From Coriobacteriaceae bacterium AM113-163 (GTDB taxonomy: Bacteria > Actinomycetota > Coriobacteriia > Coriobacteriales > Coriobacteriaceae), in assembly GCA_027673765.1 (NCBI GenBank), contig JAQDWB010000001.1:166813-230812 (forward strand): a stretch of DNA of 64,000 bases, given 5' to 3'. The notes below the pieces were generated by a model, which did not search any database, was not told the DNA's origin, and was given only the letters and a program-made list of their open reading frames with translations. Made by a program: the position numbers and the translations under genes. Shown one piece after another: positions 47,123 to 56,063 of this stretch. Every line of letters starts with the position of its first letter. The first letter of the stretch is position 1.

Positions 47123-48553
47123 ATGACGAACAAAGAGCTGGCTCAAAAGCTGCTGGACCTTTTGGGCGGTAAAGACAACGTGCTGGCAAACGCGGCGTGC
47201 ATGACGCGCCTGCGCGTGACCGTCAAAGACACGGGCAACGTCGACACGGAGGGCATTAAGGCACTCGACGGCGTGATGGGCCTGGTCGAGGACGACACGA
47301 TGCAGATCGTGCTGGGTCCGGGCAAGGTTAATAAGGTGCTCGAGGAGTTCTCCAAGCTCACCGGCCTTGCGAAAGGCGTTGCTGACGAGAGCGTGGTCGA
47401 CGCTGCGGCCACAAACAAGGCCGCGCAGAAGGCCAAGTACGAGTCCAAGCCGGTTCAGGCCTTCCTCAAGAAGATTTCCAATGTCTTCGTCGCCCTGCTT
47501 CCCGGCATCATTGCGGCTGGCCTCATCAACGGTATCTGCAACGTCATTAACGTCTCGACGGCAGGCGCGCTTGCAGGCGAGTGGTGGTACCAGGGCATTC
47601 GTTCCATGGGCTGGGCCCTGTTTGCCTATCTGCCCATCTTGGTGGGCTATAACGCGGCACGTGAGTTTGGCGGCTCCGCTGCGCTGGGCGGCATCGCCGG
47701 CATGATGTGTATCGCCAACAGTGCCATGCCCCTGCTTGCGCCTGGCGCGGCTGATCCTGCCACTGCCATTCTGCTGCCGCTCACCAATGCGCAGTACAAC
47801 CCCGCGGCGGGCGGCATGATCGCGGCTCTTATCGCTGGCGCATTTTTTGCCTGGATGGAGCGTCAGATTCGCAAGGTTATGCCCAACGCACTCGACACGT
47901 TTTTGTCCCCGCTGCTGGTACTCATCATCGGCGCCTTTGCTCTGATGCTCGTCATCCAGCCGGTTGGCGCATGGCTGACGACTGCCATCTTTAGCGTTTT
48001 GACCTTTATCTTCGAGAAGCTGGGCGTCCTGGGCGGCTATATCCTGTCGGCAGGCTTCTTGCCGCTGGTTTCCGTCGGCCTGCATCAGGCGCTCACGCCG
48101 ATCCACGCTATGCTCAACGATCCCGACGGCGCTACCAAGGGTATCAATTACCTGCTTCCCATCCTTATGATGGCTGGCGGCGGCCAGGTCGGTGCCGGTT
48201 TGGCGCTGTACTTTAAGACCAAGAACGCCAAGCTCAAGAAGTACGTCGCAGAGTCCATTCCCGTTGGAATCCTGGGTGTGGGCGAGCCTCTGATGTATGC
48301 CGTTACGCTGCCGCTCGTTCGTCCGTTTGTGACGGCCTGCCTGGGTGCCGGATTTGGCGGCGCGCTCGCGGCGCTGCTTCACATCGGCACGGTTTCTCAG
48401 GGCGTTTCCGGTTTGTTTGGCCTGCTGATCGTCGTTCCTGGCCAGCAGCTCGGCTACGTTGCCGCTATGCTGCTTGCCTATGCCGCCGGCTTTGTCCTGA
48501 CGTGGTTCTTTGGCGTCGACGAGCAGAAGATCAATGAGTTCTTTGGCGAGTAG
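47123..48553 (+). CDS. murP: PTS N-acetylmuramic acid transporter IIBC (MurP-like)
   Basis: 476 residues. An N-terminal IIB domain has the phosphorylated cysteine at position 26 (NAACMTRLRV). A membrane IIC domain starts near 115 with about ten segments. No IIA domain, so a glucose-type IIA from elsewhere is needed. Placement after murQ and before mupG supports MurNAc as substrate. AAGGAGGAG precedes the ATG. Confidence 0.88.
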   Translation: MTNKELAQKLLDLLGGKDNVLANAACMTRLRVTVKDTGNVDTEGIKALDGVMGLVEDDTMQIVLGPGKVNKVLEEFSKLTGLAKGVADESVVDAAATNKAAQKAKYESKPVQAFLKKISNVFVALLPGIIAAGLINGICNVINVSTAGALAGEWWYQGIRSMGWALFAYLPILVGYNAAREFGGSAALGGIAGMMCIANSAMPLLAPGAADPATAILLPLTNAQYNPAAGGMIAALIAGAFFAWMERQIRKVMPNALDTFLSPLLVLIIGAFALMLVIQPVGAWLTTAIFSVLTFIFEKLGVLGGYILSAGFLPLVSVGLHQALTPIHAMLNDPDGATKGINYLLPILMMAGGGQVGAGLALYFKTKNAKLKKYVAESIPVGILGVGEPLMYAVTLPLVRPFVTACLGAGFGGALAALLHIGTVSQGVSGLFGLLIVVPGQQLGYVAAMLLAYAAGFVLTWFFGVDEQKINEFFGE

Positions 48554-48620
48554 TTTGATATCGCGAGCCGTGTTGCTCGGGGTTCGCGGCGCGCGGCAGA
48601 TTTCTTGATGCTATGGTTGT

Positions 48621-48654
48621 GCCGGCGGGGCTAACTGCTCCGCCGGCCTTTTTT
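48621..48654 (+). terminator. Rho-independent terminator between murP and mupG
   Basis: GCCGGCGG (48621-48628) pairs with CCGCCGGC (48640-48647), followed by TTTTTT. It may reduce but not block expression of the next gene. Confidence 0.8.
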
Positions 48655-48670
48655 AAAGGAGCGTTGTAGC

Positions 48671-49723
48671 GTGAAAACGGGTATTTCGATTTATCTTTCC
48701 AGCCCTTTGCAGGATATTGAGCGGACGATTGAGCGTGGTGCCGCGGCGGGTGCGCGCTACGCGTTCACCTCACTGCATATTCCCGAGAATGGGGGAGCGG
48801 CGTATGCCGATAAGGTCCGTCATGTGCTGTCGCTGCTCTCCGCCCGCGGCATTGCGCTCATTGCCGATGTGGGGCCTCGCACGTGCGATTTGCTCGGGCT
48901 TGAGCGCATCGAGGACCTGCGCGATCTGGGGTTGGAATACCTTCGTTTGGACTATGGCTTTAGCGCCCAGCGGGTCGCGGAGCTGTCCGGTGTATTTCGC
49001 ATAGTGGTCAATGCATCGACGGTGAGTTCTGATGAAATCGCATCGTGGCGTGAGGCCGGTGCCGATGTGACTCGTTTTGCCGCCTGCCACAATTTTTACC
49101 CCAAGCCTTATACCGGTTTAGCTCTGGAGGACATTGCTCGGGTGAATCTTCGTCTTGCGGCGCTTGGATTCGAAATCATGGCTTTTGTGCCGGGCGATGC
49201 CAACGTTCGCGGGCCGGTATTCGAGGGACTGCCGACGGTCGAGACGCAGCGCGGTCGCGCGTCAAAGGTTGCCCTCAATATGCTTGAGCTTGCACATGGC
49301 GCCGATTGCGACATTGTGTTGGTCGGCGACCCCGATCTTTCCGATGCGGGCTGGGCGCAGTTTGCTCAAGTTTCCGCCGGATACGTGGACCTGCAATGCG
49401 AGCTTGAGCCCGGTTATGCCTATGTGCGCGGGCAGATTCATCACGACCGGCCCGACTCGAGTGTCCTCATCTTTAGGTCTCAGGAGTCACGTACGACGCA
49501 TAAGCCGGATTCCGTGCCGACGGATGCCGGAGCCGGCCTGCCGCGAAAGGCGGGGTCGATCGCTGTGAGCAATAGCGGATATGGGCGCTACGAAGGCGAG
49601 CTTGAGATTGCGCGGGTCGATCTTCCCGGTGACGGGCGCATGAACGTTGCGGGCCATATCACGCCCGAGGCAATGGAGCTGCTGCCGTTCATCAAACGCG
49701 GATTCGGGGTACGGTTCGTTTAG
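48671..49723 (+). CDS. mupG: MupG-like 6-phospho-N-acetylmuramidase (DUF871)
   Basis: 350 residues: N-terminal TIM barrel (GISIYLSSPLQDIERTIERG, then FTSLHIPE and ACHNFYPKPYTGL) and a C-terminal small domain. In Staphylococcus MupG cleaves the MurNAc-6P-GlcNAc disaccharide after PTS uptake. The GTG start has AAAGGAG at 48656. With the regulator, murQ and murP it completes a muropeptide-sugar salvage route. Function inferred from family and neighbours. Confidence 0.82.
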   Translation: MKTGISIYLSSPLQDIERTIERGAAAGARYAFTSLHIPENGGAAYADKVRHVLSLLSARGIALIADVGPRTCDLLGLERIEDLRDLGLEYLRLDYGFSAQRVAELSGVFRIVVNASTVSSDEIASWREAGADVTRFAACHNFYPKPYTGLALEDIARVNLRLAALGFEIMAFVPGDANVRGPVFEGLPTVETQRGRASKVALNMLELAHGADCDIVLVGDPDLSDAGWAQFAQVSAGYVDLQCELEPGYAYVRGQIHHDRPDSSVLIFRSQESRTTHKPDSVPTDAGAGLPRKAGSIAVSNSGYGRYEGELEIARVDLPGDGRMNVAGHITPEAMELLPFIKRGFGVRFV

Positions 49724-49815
49724 CGTGTGACCCGTGGGCTACAATTGGCCCATCATACGAAGGCGCCTCGTGTGGCGTGTGCCTGCGTTGGCCGATCTAT
49801 ATTCGGAGGATTCCC

Positions 49816-50175
49816 ATGACCGTACTGTTTGTTGAATATCCCAAGTGCTCGACCTGTAAGAAGGCCAAGGCATGGCTGGACGAACACGGGGTAGAGTATA
49901 TCGACCGCGATATCGTTTTGGACAATCCCACGGCTGATGAGCTTGCGACCTGGATTGCTCGTTCGGGACTGCCGGTGCGGCGCTTCTTTAATTCGTCGGG
50001 CATGAAATATCGAGAGCTGGGCCTGAAGGCGCGTCTAGATGCGGGCATGACGGATCGGGAGTGCTACGAGCTGCTGGCGACCGACGGCATGCTGGTTAAG
50101 CGCCCACTGCTGGTGGGCGACGACTTTGCGATTCCCGGCTTTAGGGAATCGGCTTGGGCCGAGGCGTTGCTGTAG
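49816..50175 (+). CDS. ArsC/Spx-family thioredoxin-fold protein
   Basis: 119 residues with CSTC at positions 11-14 (EYPKCSTCKKAKAWLDE) and the family C-terminus VKRPLLVGDD. It resembles YffB/ArsC-like reductases rather than true Spx. GGAGG precedes ATG 49816. No arsenic genes are nearby. Role unknown, possibly a thiol-linked reductase. Confidence 0.82.
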   Translation: MTVLFVEYPKCSTCKKAKAWLDEHGVEYIDRDIVLDNPTADELATWIARSGLPVRRFFNSSGMKYRELGLKARLDAGMTDRECYELLATDGMLVKRPLLVGDDFAIPGFRESAWAEALL

Positions 50176-50247
50176 CGGCTGCGGAAAGCGCGACCCGTTT
50201 TGAGTGCTCAGGGTGGGACGTGTTTTCCATCGGCGGGCTCGCTCGGC

Positions 50248-50658
50248 TCAATCCTCTAGCTGTGCCCATTCGTGCGGATTGTAGACCTTTACGTGCTTGT
50301 TGGGCTTGCCGCTCCAGTACTCCTCGTCCATAAAGGGCAGATATGCCTGAACACCGGGGCAGATAAAGGGAATCCGCTGCTGTTGCAGTCGCTCGCGCTG
50401 TCGCTGCTCCAGGTGCGCCTCGGATATGACAGTCGGCATACCGGACAGCTCGACGAGGCTTGCCTGGATTCGCTTAAGGTCGGGGAGTCCCGCGTGCCAT
50501 GACATCCGCATGATCAAAAAGGATGCACGGCGGTATTTTGCCTGCATCACCGTGATGGCGGGGCGCAGAGTGGGATGGATTTTGTCCCGTTCGGGCCAAA
50601 GGTCAGCAGTGATCTCGAGGCCCAGGGTCTCCCATAGGTAATCAAGCTCTTCGTCCAT
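50248..50658 (-). CDS. Conserved hypothetical protein
   Basis: 136 residues from ATG 50658 (GAGG upstream; TTG 50679 is an alternative). Soluble and mixed alpha/beta. The only notable segment is RLQQQRIPFICPGVQAYLPF, a pattern I associate with small regulatory proteins without being able to name the family. It lies alone on the minus strand before the tRNA genes. Confidence 0.6.
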   Translation of the reverse strand: MDEELDYLWETLGLEITADLWPERDKIHPTLRPAITVMQAKYRRASFLIMRMSWHAGLPDLKRIQASLVELSGMPTVISEAHLEQRQRERLQQQRIPFICPGVQAYLPFMDEEYWSGKPNKHVKVYNPHEWAQLED

Positions 50659-50850
50659 GGCGCCTCGATATCCGTGCAATGATGACGGTTCGATTGTGCC
50701 ATCAGCCGTGAGTGCTGCATTGTTGTAATCTACCAGCGGTAGATGCGGGATGTTTTACGGGCTTTGGCGCCGTACGTGTCGCTGGCGCTTCACAGGTCCT
50801 TCACGTGTTGGCCGTATTTGACTGAATTTCAAAAAAGTCAAAATTGGGGC

Positions 50851-50879
50851 TTGCGTCACGGCCGGACTTCCCGTATATT
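50851..50879 (+). promoter_or_regulatory. Promoter of the tRNA-Gln/tRNA-Glu pair
   Basis: TTGCGT (50851-50856) and TATATT (50874-50879) are separated by 17 bp, a good sigma-70-type promoter, 45 bp before tRNA-Gln. An inverted repeat TTTGACT/AGTCAAA (50817-50842) lies upstream. Confidence 0.7.
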
Positions 50880-50923
50880 TCTTTCTTGCGCAAAGGCACA
50901 GCCGAGCGCAGCGATGCAGTCAT

Positions 50924-50997
50924 TGGGATGTCGTCTAATGGCAGGACAGCGGATTCTGGTTCCGTCAATGGGGGTTCGACTCCCTCCATCCCAGCCA
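50924..50997 (+). tRNA. tRNA-Gln (CTG)
   Basis: 74 nt including an encoded CCA. The acceptor TGGGATG pairs with CATCCCA. The anticodon stem GCGGA/TCCGT holds the loop TTCTGGT, anticodon CTG. The T-arm is GGGGGTTCGACTCCCTC. Confidence 0.95.
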
Positions 50998-51014
50998 TTG
51001 CATTTGCTACATAT

Positions 51015-51091
51015 GGCCCGTTCGTCTAGCGGTTTAGGACGCCGCCCTCTCAAGGCGGAGATCACCAGTTCGAATCTGGTACGGGCTACCA
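51015..51091 (+). tRNA. tRNA-Glu (CTC)
   Basis: 77 nt including CCA. The acceptor GGCCCGT pairs with ACGGGCT. The anticodon stem CCGCC/GGCGG holds the loop CTCTCAA, anticodon CTC. The T-arm is CCAGTTCGAATCTGG. It follows tRNA-Gln by 17 bp. Confidence 0.95.
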
Positions 51092-51101
51092 AAATTGAAC
51101 G

Positions 51102-51129
51102 CCCGGGCCTCGTAAGAGACCCGGGTTTT
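51102..51129 (+). terminator. Terminator after the tRNA genes
   Basis: CCCGGG (51102-51107) pairs with CCCGGG (51120-51125), with inner CTC/GAG, followed by TTTT. Confidence 0.8.
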
Positions 51130-51188
51130 GTGTATTGACCGATATTTAAGGCGCGCGTTGAGTCTGCCGCCCGGACCGAGGAGTTGTC

Positions 51189-52106
51189 ATGGACCTGCCT
51201 ATCAGCTTGGAAGACATCACGTATGCCGAGAACTATCTGGCGCAGGGCGACCTGGCTACGGCGACGCCGCTGCTTGAGCGTCTGGTGGAGCTCGCCGAGG
51301 AGTATATCGACGCTGAGTGCAAGACGGAGGAGAAGCGCCAGTACTTTAGCTTCGACAGCAAGTTTGAGCGCCTGGCCTATCGCCGTGTGGAGAAGGATCC
51401 GCGCGAGCTGGTGCAGGTCGAGGTTCCCTTTGACCGCCTGTACTCCGACATGGCGTTTGCCTACATTCGCCAGCAGGATTATGTGAGTGCTCGGAATGCC
51501 CTGATGCAGGCCGTGCGTTGGGATCCCATGAACTGCAACTATCGCTTGGACTTGGCCGAGCTGTTCCGCGCGCTCGAGGACAAGCAGGAGTGGGCATCGC
51601 TCTCGTTCTCGGTGCTGGAGCGCGCGAGCGACGGTAAGTGCGCCGCACGCGCCTACACCAACTTGGGTCAGTACTTCTTGGAGCCCGAGACCGAGAACAT
51701 TTCGGCTGCCGTGGGCTGCGCGCGTCTGGCGCTGCGCCTGGCGCCCAACGATGCGCATACGACGCGCCTGCTCAACAAGATCCATACCACCTATCCGGAT
51801 GCCGCGGACGAGAGTGACGACCATGTGATGGGTGAGCTCGCCCTGCAGGGCGTGCCGACCTCGCCTTCGGCCGAGATTGCCATCTGCCTGATCATGTGTG
51901 CGACCGATGCTGCAAGCGACGGCGACAAGCAGGAGGCTACGCGCCTGACGGTGTGTGCTCGCGATTTGGTGGGCGAGGAGGCCTGCGCGGCGATTATCAA
52001 ACTGGTGCGCGAGAGCGATGCCGAGCTTAATGCCGAGCGCAGGGCAAAGCGCGAGGCTGCGGGCTCAAACGCCGATGGCGCCAAGGAGGCCGGCGATGCC
52101 CAGTAA
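51189..52106 (+). CDS. TPR-like repeat protein
   Basis: 305 residues, largely helical. Segments such as DRLYSDMAFAYIRQQDYVSA and ARAYTNLGQYFLEPET have the spacing of tetratricopeptide repeats. The C-terminus is charged and low-complexity. No enzyme motif. It overlaps smpB by 11 bp, so the two are coupled; a role related to translation is possible but not shown. Confidence 0.7.
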   Translation: MDLPISLEDITYAENYLAQGDLATATPLLERLVELAEEYIDAECKTEEKRQYFSFDSKFERLAYRRVEKDPRELVQVEVPFDRLYSDMAFAYIRQQDYVSARNALMQAVRWDPMNCNYRLDLAELFRALEDKQEWASLSFSVLERASDGKCAARAYTNLGQYFLEPETENISAAVGCARLALRLAPNDAHTTRLLNKIHTTYPDAADESDDHVMGELALQGVPTSPSAEIAICLIMCATDAASDGDKQEATRLTVCARDLVGEEACAAIIKLVRESDAELNAERRAKREAAGSNADGAKEAGDAQ

Positions 52107-52566
52107 GCGCGAGCGCAAGCTCATTTCCAAGAATCGCTCGGCACATCACGAGTACTTTATCGATGAGACGTTTGAGTGCGGTATTGAGCTGAGCGGTACC
52201 GAGGTCAAGTCGATTCGCGAGCGCGCGTGCCAGATTACCGATACCTTCGCACTGATTCGTGGTGGGGAGTGCTGGCTCGTCGGCCTGCATATCCACCCTT
52301 ATAGCCATGGTGGCGTGTGGAATCGCGATCCCGACCGTCGGCGCCGTCTGCTGCTGCACCGCAAGGAGATCGACTTTCTTGACGGCAAACTTCGCAACCG
52401 CGGCTATGCGCTGGTGCCGCTGGAGCTCTACTTTAATACCGACGGCCGCGTAAAGCTGCTGCTGGGCCTAGGCCGCGGCAAGAAGCTTTACGACAAGCGC
52501 GAGGATATGGCCAAGCGCGATGTCCAGCGCGAGATCGACCGCGCCCTCAAGGAACGCAACCGCTGA
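52096..52566 (+). CDS. smpB: tmRNA-binding protein SmpB
   Basis: Partner of tmRNA in trans-translation. It has 156 residues: basic N-terminus (KRERKLISKNRSAHHEY), the ELSGTEVKSIRERACQI core, GLHIHPYSHGG and a basic C-terminal tail (GKKLYDKREDMAKRD). ATG 52096 has AAGGAGG before it and overlaps the preceding gene. No ssrA was found in the window. Confidence 0.95.
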   Translation: MPSKRERKLISKNRSAHHEYFIDETFECGIELSGTEVKSIRERACQITDTFALIRGGECWLVGLHIHPYSHGGVWNRDPDRRRRLLLHRKEIDFLDGKLRNRGYALVPLELYFNTDGRVKLLLGLGRGKKLYDKREDMAKRDVQREIDRALKERNR

Positions 52567-52774
52567 CCGTCCTTCATAAGTTGCGGTGGAATACGGACTG
52601 TTTTGCCTGTTTGAGGGGCTATTCAGTCCTTATTTCACCGCAACTGCGGGCGTCTCATCTTGCTTATACTGTTTTGACACATATGTCTCAAAGGTGGTGT
52701 CCGTTGTGGGCGCCGCCTTTTTTGTGGGTACATACATCCATGAGGTTCCAACCCGGGTTAGGGGAGTGATTGTT

Positions 52775-53278
52775 ATGGACAAAACTGCGTTCTTTACCAT
52801 GCCGAGCGGTCTGTACGTGGTGAGCGCCGCGGCAGACGGGCTGCGCGCCGGCTGCGTCATCAACACTGCGGTGCAGGTGACGTCCATGCCGCCGCGCATT
52901 TCGGTTGCCGTGAACAAGGACAACGTCACCTCGGGCGTCATCGCTTCGGCCAAAGCGTTCGCGCTGACCGTGATCGATCAGACCGCCGATATGCTCTACA
53001 TCGGTAACTTTGGGTTCCGCACTAGCAGCGATTATGACAAGTTTGCCAAATACGAGACCCGCGAGACGGCTCTGGGCATGCCCTATGTGCCCGAGCACGC
53101 GGCGGCCCTGTTTAGCTGCCATTTGATCGACACTGTGGATGTTGGCACGCATCTACTGTTTATCGGCGAGGTCGAGGATGCCGAGCGCTTGAGTGACGAG
53201 ACGCCGCTCACCTACGATTACTACCATAAGGTCCTGAAGGGCAAGACGCCTCCGAAGGCGTCCTCGTATCAAGGCTAG
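52775..53278 (+). CDS. Flavin reductase domain protein
   Basis: 167 residues of the FMN-binding split-barrel fold (flavin reductase-like): FFTMPSGLYVVSAA at the start, CVINTAVQVTSMPPRISVAV near 28-47, then HLLFIGEVEDAE. ATG 52775 has AGGGGAG upstream. The rubredoxin-like gene follows 89 bp later; in related anaerobes the two occur as one high-molecular-weight rubredoxin, so they probably pass electrons together to oxygen or peroxide. Confidence 0.85.
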   Translation: MDKTAFFTMPSGLYVVSAAADGLRAGCVINTAVQVTSMPPRISVAVNKDNVTSGVIASAKAFALTVIDQTADMLYIGNFGFRTSSDYDKFAKYETRETALGMPYVPEHAAALFSCHLIDTVDVGTHLLFIGEVEDAERLSDETPLTYDYYHKVLKGKTPPKASSYQG

Positions 53279-53367
53279 AAATGTTTTAAAAATACTTGCA
53301 TTATATTATTGAGAATCTATACTGATAAATGAAGTACATCACCAGTCGCGTTTGAGAGGAGAACATC

Positions 53368-53511
53368 ATGGCTGAGGAGAAGAAGACGTATAAGTTCGTG
53401 TGCGTCGTTTGCGGTTACGAGGTTGAGGTCGATACGCCCGAGCTGCCCGAGGATTATGTGTGCCCGGTGTGCGGCGTCGGTCCCGATCAGTTTGAGCTCG
53501 TCGAGGAGTAG
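53368..53511 (+). CDS. Rubredoxin-like iron protein
   Basis: 47 residues with two CxxC pairs (FVCVVCGY and VCPVCGVG) that bind one iron. It lacks some aromatic residues of classical rubredoxin and matches the domain fused to flavin reductases. AGAGGAG lies upstream of the ATG. It is a likely electron carrier. Confidence 0.88.
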   Translation: MAEEKKTYKFVCVVCGYEVEVDTPELPEDYVCPVCGVGPDQFELVEE

Positions 53512-53554
53512 CTCGTCGGCACGCGGCTCACGGCAACACATAGCTCTGTCCAAG

Positions 53555-53588
53555 GACCCCGGTCGAATTCTCGGCCGGGGCCCTTTTC
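53555..53588 (+). terminator. Terminator after the rubredoxin gene
   Basis: CCCCGG (53557-53562) pairs with CCGGGG (53575-53580), with flanking GG/CC, followed by TTTT. Confidence 0.75.
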
Positions 53589-53655
53589 CTCCGCCCCTAA
53601 GGGATCACGGTTGCTGTTGGCCGATCCTGTCTGTTGTGAGTCCGGCCGACTTTTT

Positions 53656-53792
53656 GTCTCAATCTGTAACATCTAACGGTGGAAATTGGGTCCACTTGTT
53701 ACAGATTGAGACAAACGGAGCTGTCCCTCGGAATGATCTCGATCTGTAACATCTAACGGCTCGAAACGGGTCTTCCTGTTACAGATCGAGAC
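53656..53792. repeat. Palindrome array, cluster 1 (two 57-nt units)
   Basis: Units at 53656-53712 and 53736-53792, spacer 23 bp. Each unit is a 15-bp inverted repeat, GTCTCRATCTGTAAC ... GTTACAGATYGAGAC, around a 27-nt middle. Unit 1 has A-T where unit 2 has G-C in the arm, keeping pairing. It lies between the convergent rubredoxin-like gene and mntH. Confidence 0.85.
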
Positions 53793-53819
53793 GTTTGCCT
53801 GGGTAGGTGCCCCGTCCCA

Positions 53820-55076
53820 TTACATCCCTGTCAACAACACGACATCTAGAATCGTCACGATGGCACCGATCCCTACAAGCAGCGCGTTGAGTGGGCGCGA
53901 GTTGGCGTATTTGCCCATGACGCGGGGTGAACTGGTGAGCCGTATGAGCACAAAGACCGTAATCGGCAGCTGAAGCGACAACAGTGCCTGACTCCAGATG
54001 AGACCTTCAAAAGGATTTGGGACGACCAGGCACGCCGTCACTGCGCCGACGAAACAGGCCGCCACCCCGATCGAGGAATGTCGGTCGTGTATGTCGTATT
54101 CCTCGTCGAACATGCCCGCGGTGATGGTGCCCGCCGCCATACCCGCCGTCACACTACTCGATAGTCCCGCGAACAGCAGCGCTACCGCAAAGATGGTCGA
54201 GCTCGCCGGGCCCAAGATGGGGGAGAGCGTGGCCGCTGCGACGGCGAGGTCGTCTACGACCATGCCGTGCGCAAAGAAGGTCGTTGCGGCCAGGATGACC
54301 ATGGCCGAGTTGATTGCCCAGCCCACGCCCATCGAAAAGAGCGTGTCGAAGAGCTCGTAGTGCAGACGTTCTTCGATAACTTGCTCGCCTTGGCCTTCGA
54401 AGTGCATGGATTGGATGACCTCGGAGTGCAGAAAAAGGTTGTGTGGCATAACGACCGCACCCAGGACACTCACGATAATCGTTGCCGAGTCGGCAGGCAT
54501 GCTGGGGATGATCCAGCTTGCGGTTGCTTGCGGCCAGTCGACTTTGACCAGCGCGAGCTCTGCTAAAAACGAGAGTCCCACCACACCCACGAAGGCGATG
54601 ATCCAGCGTTCGGCGCGCTTGTAGGAGCTCGTCATGAGCATCGCCATCGATACTGCCGCCACGATGACGCAGCCCGCGCGCACGGGCAGCCCAAAGAGCA
54701 TTTGAAGGGCAATCGCGCCGCCCAGGACTTCGGCCATGGCGGTGGCGATGGTCGCGAGATAGGCACTGGCGAGCACCGTACGCCCGACGAAGCGGGGGAG
54801 GTAACGTGTCGTGGCCTCGGCAAGGCAGGCGCCCGTGGCGATACCCAGGTGCGCCGCGTTGTGCTGCAGCACGATGAGCATAATCGTGGACAGCGTGACG
54901 ATCCACAGCAGCGCGTAGCCAAACTGCGAGCCCGCGGCCATATTGGAGGCCCAGTTGCCCGGGTCGATAAAGCCGACGGTCACGAGCAGCCCGGGGCCGA
55001 TATGCCGCGCAATGTCTAGGCCTCCGTGACCACCGGTGCGTCGGGAGCCAAAGTGTTGTTTGAGATGGTTGAGCAT
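53820..55076 (-). CDS. mntH: Nramp-family divalent metal transporter (MntH-like)
   Basis: 418 residues from ATG 55076 (AGGAG upstream) with about eleven membrane segments. The metal-binding motifs are DPGNWASN (segment 1) and MPHNLFLHSE (segment 6), both canonical for Mn2+/Fe2+ proton symport. It is 75 bp downstream of gpmA on the same strand; co-transcription is plausible. GpmA itself does not need metal, so the link is not functional evidence. Confidence 0.92.
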   Translation of the reverse strand: MLNHLKQHFGSRRTGGHGGLDIARHIGPGLLVTVGFIDPGNWASNMAAGSQFGYALLWIVTLSTIMLIVLQHNAAHLGIATGACLAEATTRYLPRFVGRTVLASAYLATIATAMAEVLGGAIALQMLFGLPVRAGCVIVAAVSMAMLMTSSYKRAERWIIAFVGVVGLSFLAELALVKVDWPQATASWIIPSMPADSATIIVSVLGAVVMPHNLFLHSEVIQSMHFEGQGEQVIEERLHYELFDTLFSMGVGWAINSAMVILAATTFFAHGMVVDDLAVAAATLSPILGPASSTIFAVALLFAGLSSSVTAGMAAGTITAGMFDEEYDIHDRHSSIGVAACFVGAVTACLVVPNPFEGLIWSQALLSLQLPITVFVLIRLTSSPRVMGKYANSRPLNALLVGIGAIVTILDVVLLTGM

Positions 55077-55151
55077 GGTGCGCTCCTGTGTATGGGCGGC
55101 GTGACGTCGCATCTGGGTCGTGCGGCGCCACGCGTCGGATTTGGGTTGGGG

Positions 55152-55925
55152 CTACTTGTGCGCTTTGCCCTGATTGGCCACGGCGTCGATCTTGGCGGCG
55201 ATGGTCGCCGGGTCACCGATGTAGCGCTTGTCGAGGACATTGAAATCGGTATCGAAGGTGTAGACGAGCGGCACGCCAGTGGGGATGTTGACCTTGAGGA
55301 TCTCCTCGGGCGTGAGGTGCTCGAGCTTCATGACGAGTGAGCGCAGGGAGTTGCCGTGCGCGGCGATGAGTGCGCGCTTGCCGGCGAGCATCTGGGGGCG
55401 AATCTCGTCTTCGAAATAGGGCCAGGCGCGGGCGATCGTGTCCTTGAGGCACTCGGTATAGGGCAGCTGATCGGGCGCGACGTCGCGGTATTGCTCCTGG
55501 GTGTGGGGGTCGCGCGCGTCGTCCGGCTCGAGTGCCGGCGGGCAGACATCGAAGGAGCGGCGCCAGATGAGCACCTGTTCGTCGCCGTGCTCCGCGGCGG
55601 CATCGGCCTTGTTGAGACCCTGCAACGCACCGTAGTGGCGCTCGTTGAGCTTCCAGGATTTGATGACGGGTAGCCACTCGCGATCCATTTGGCCGAGCAC
55701 GATGTTGAGGGTGTGGATTGCGCGCTTGAGGCGCGAAGTGTAGCAGACGTCAAAGTCGAAACCGGCTTCTTTGAGGGCGCGGCCGCCTGCCGCCGCCTCT
55801 TCGCGGCCCGTGTCGGTGAGCTCGACATCGGTCCAGCCGGTGAACAGGTTGAGCTTGTTCCACTCGGACTCTCCGTGACGGATAAGGACGAGTTGCATCG
55901 TCTGCTGGTCTGCTTGGTGCGCCAT
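55152..55925 (-). CDS. gpmA: 2,3-bisphosphoglycerate-dependent phosphoglycerate mutase
   Basis: Interconverts 3- and 2-phosphoglycerate in glycolysis. It has 257 residues. The phospho-accepting His17 is in LIRHGESEWN, and a second catalytic His is in IAAHGNSLRSLV near 190. LNERHYGALQGLNK matches the family. AAGGAGG precedes ATG 55925. Confidence 0.95.
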   Translation of the reverse strand: MAHQADQQTMQLVLIRHGESEWNKLNLFTGWTDVELTDTGREEAAAGGRALKEAGFDFDVCYTSRLKRAIHTLNIVLGQMDREWLPVIKSWKLNERHYGALQGLNKADAAAEHGDEQVLIWRRSFDVCPPALEPDDARDPHTQEQYRDVAPDQLPYTECLKDTIARAWPYFEDEIRPQMLAGKRALIAAHGNSLRSLVMKLEHLTPEEILKVNIPTGVPLVYTFDTDFNVLDKRYIGDPATIAAKIDAVANQGKAHK

Positions 55926-56063
55926 AGGGGCCTCCTTGATCTGGCACGGTGTGCGTGCCGTTTGCTTGACGCCGCAAAGGATACCCGTTTTAAGCTTAAA
56001 AGTTAACCAAGACTAACAAAATTGTTGTATTTGAATGGGATGGTGAAAGGGGGCTGCCGAAAT

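Noticed and set aside
52096..52774. tmRNA gene next to smpB
   Set aside because: No tRNA-like ends or tag-peptide frame were seen in the flanking sequence.
53656..53792. CRISPR array interpretation of the palindrome clusters
   Set aside because: Repeats are long internal palindromes, only two or three units per site, spacers are 23 bp, and no cas genes are present.
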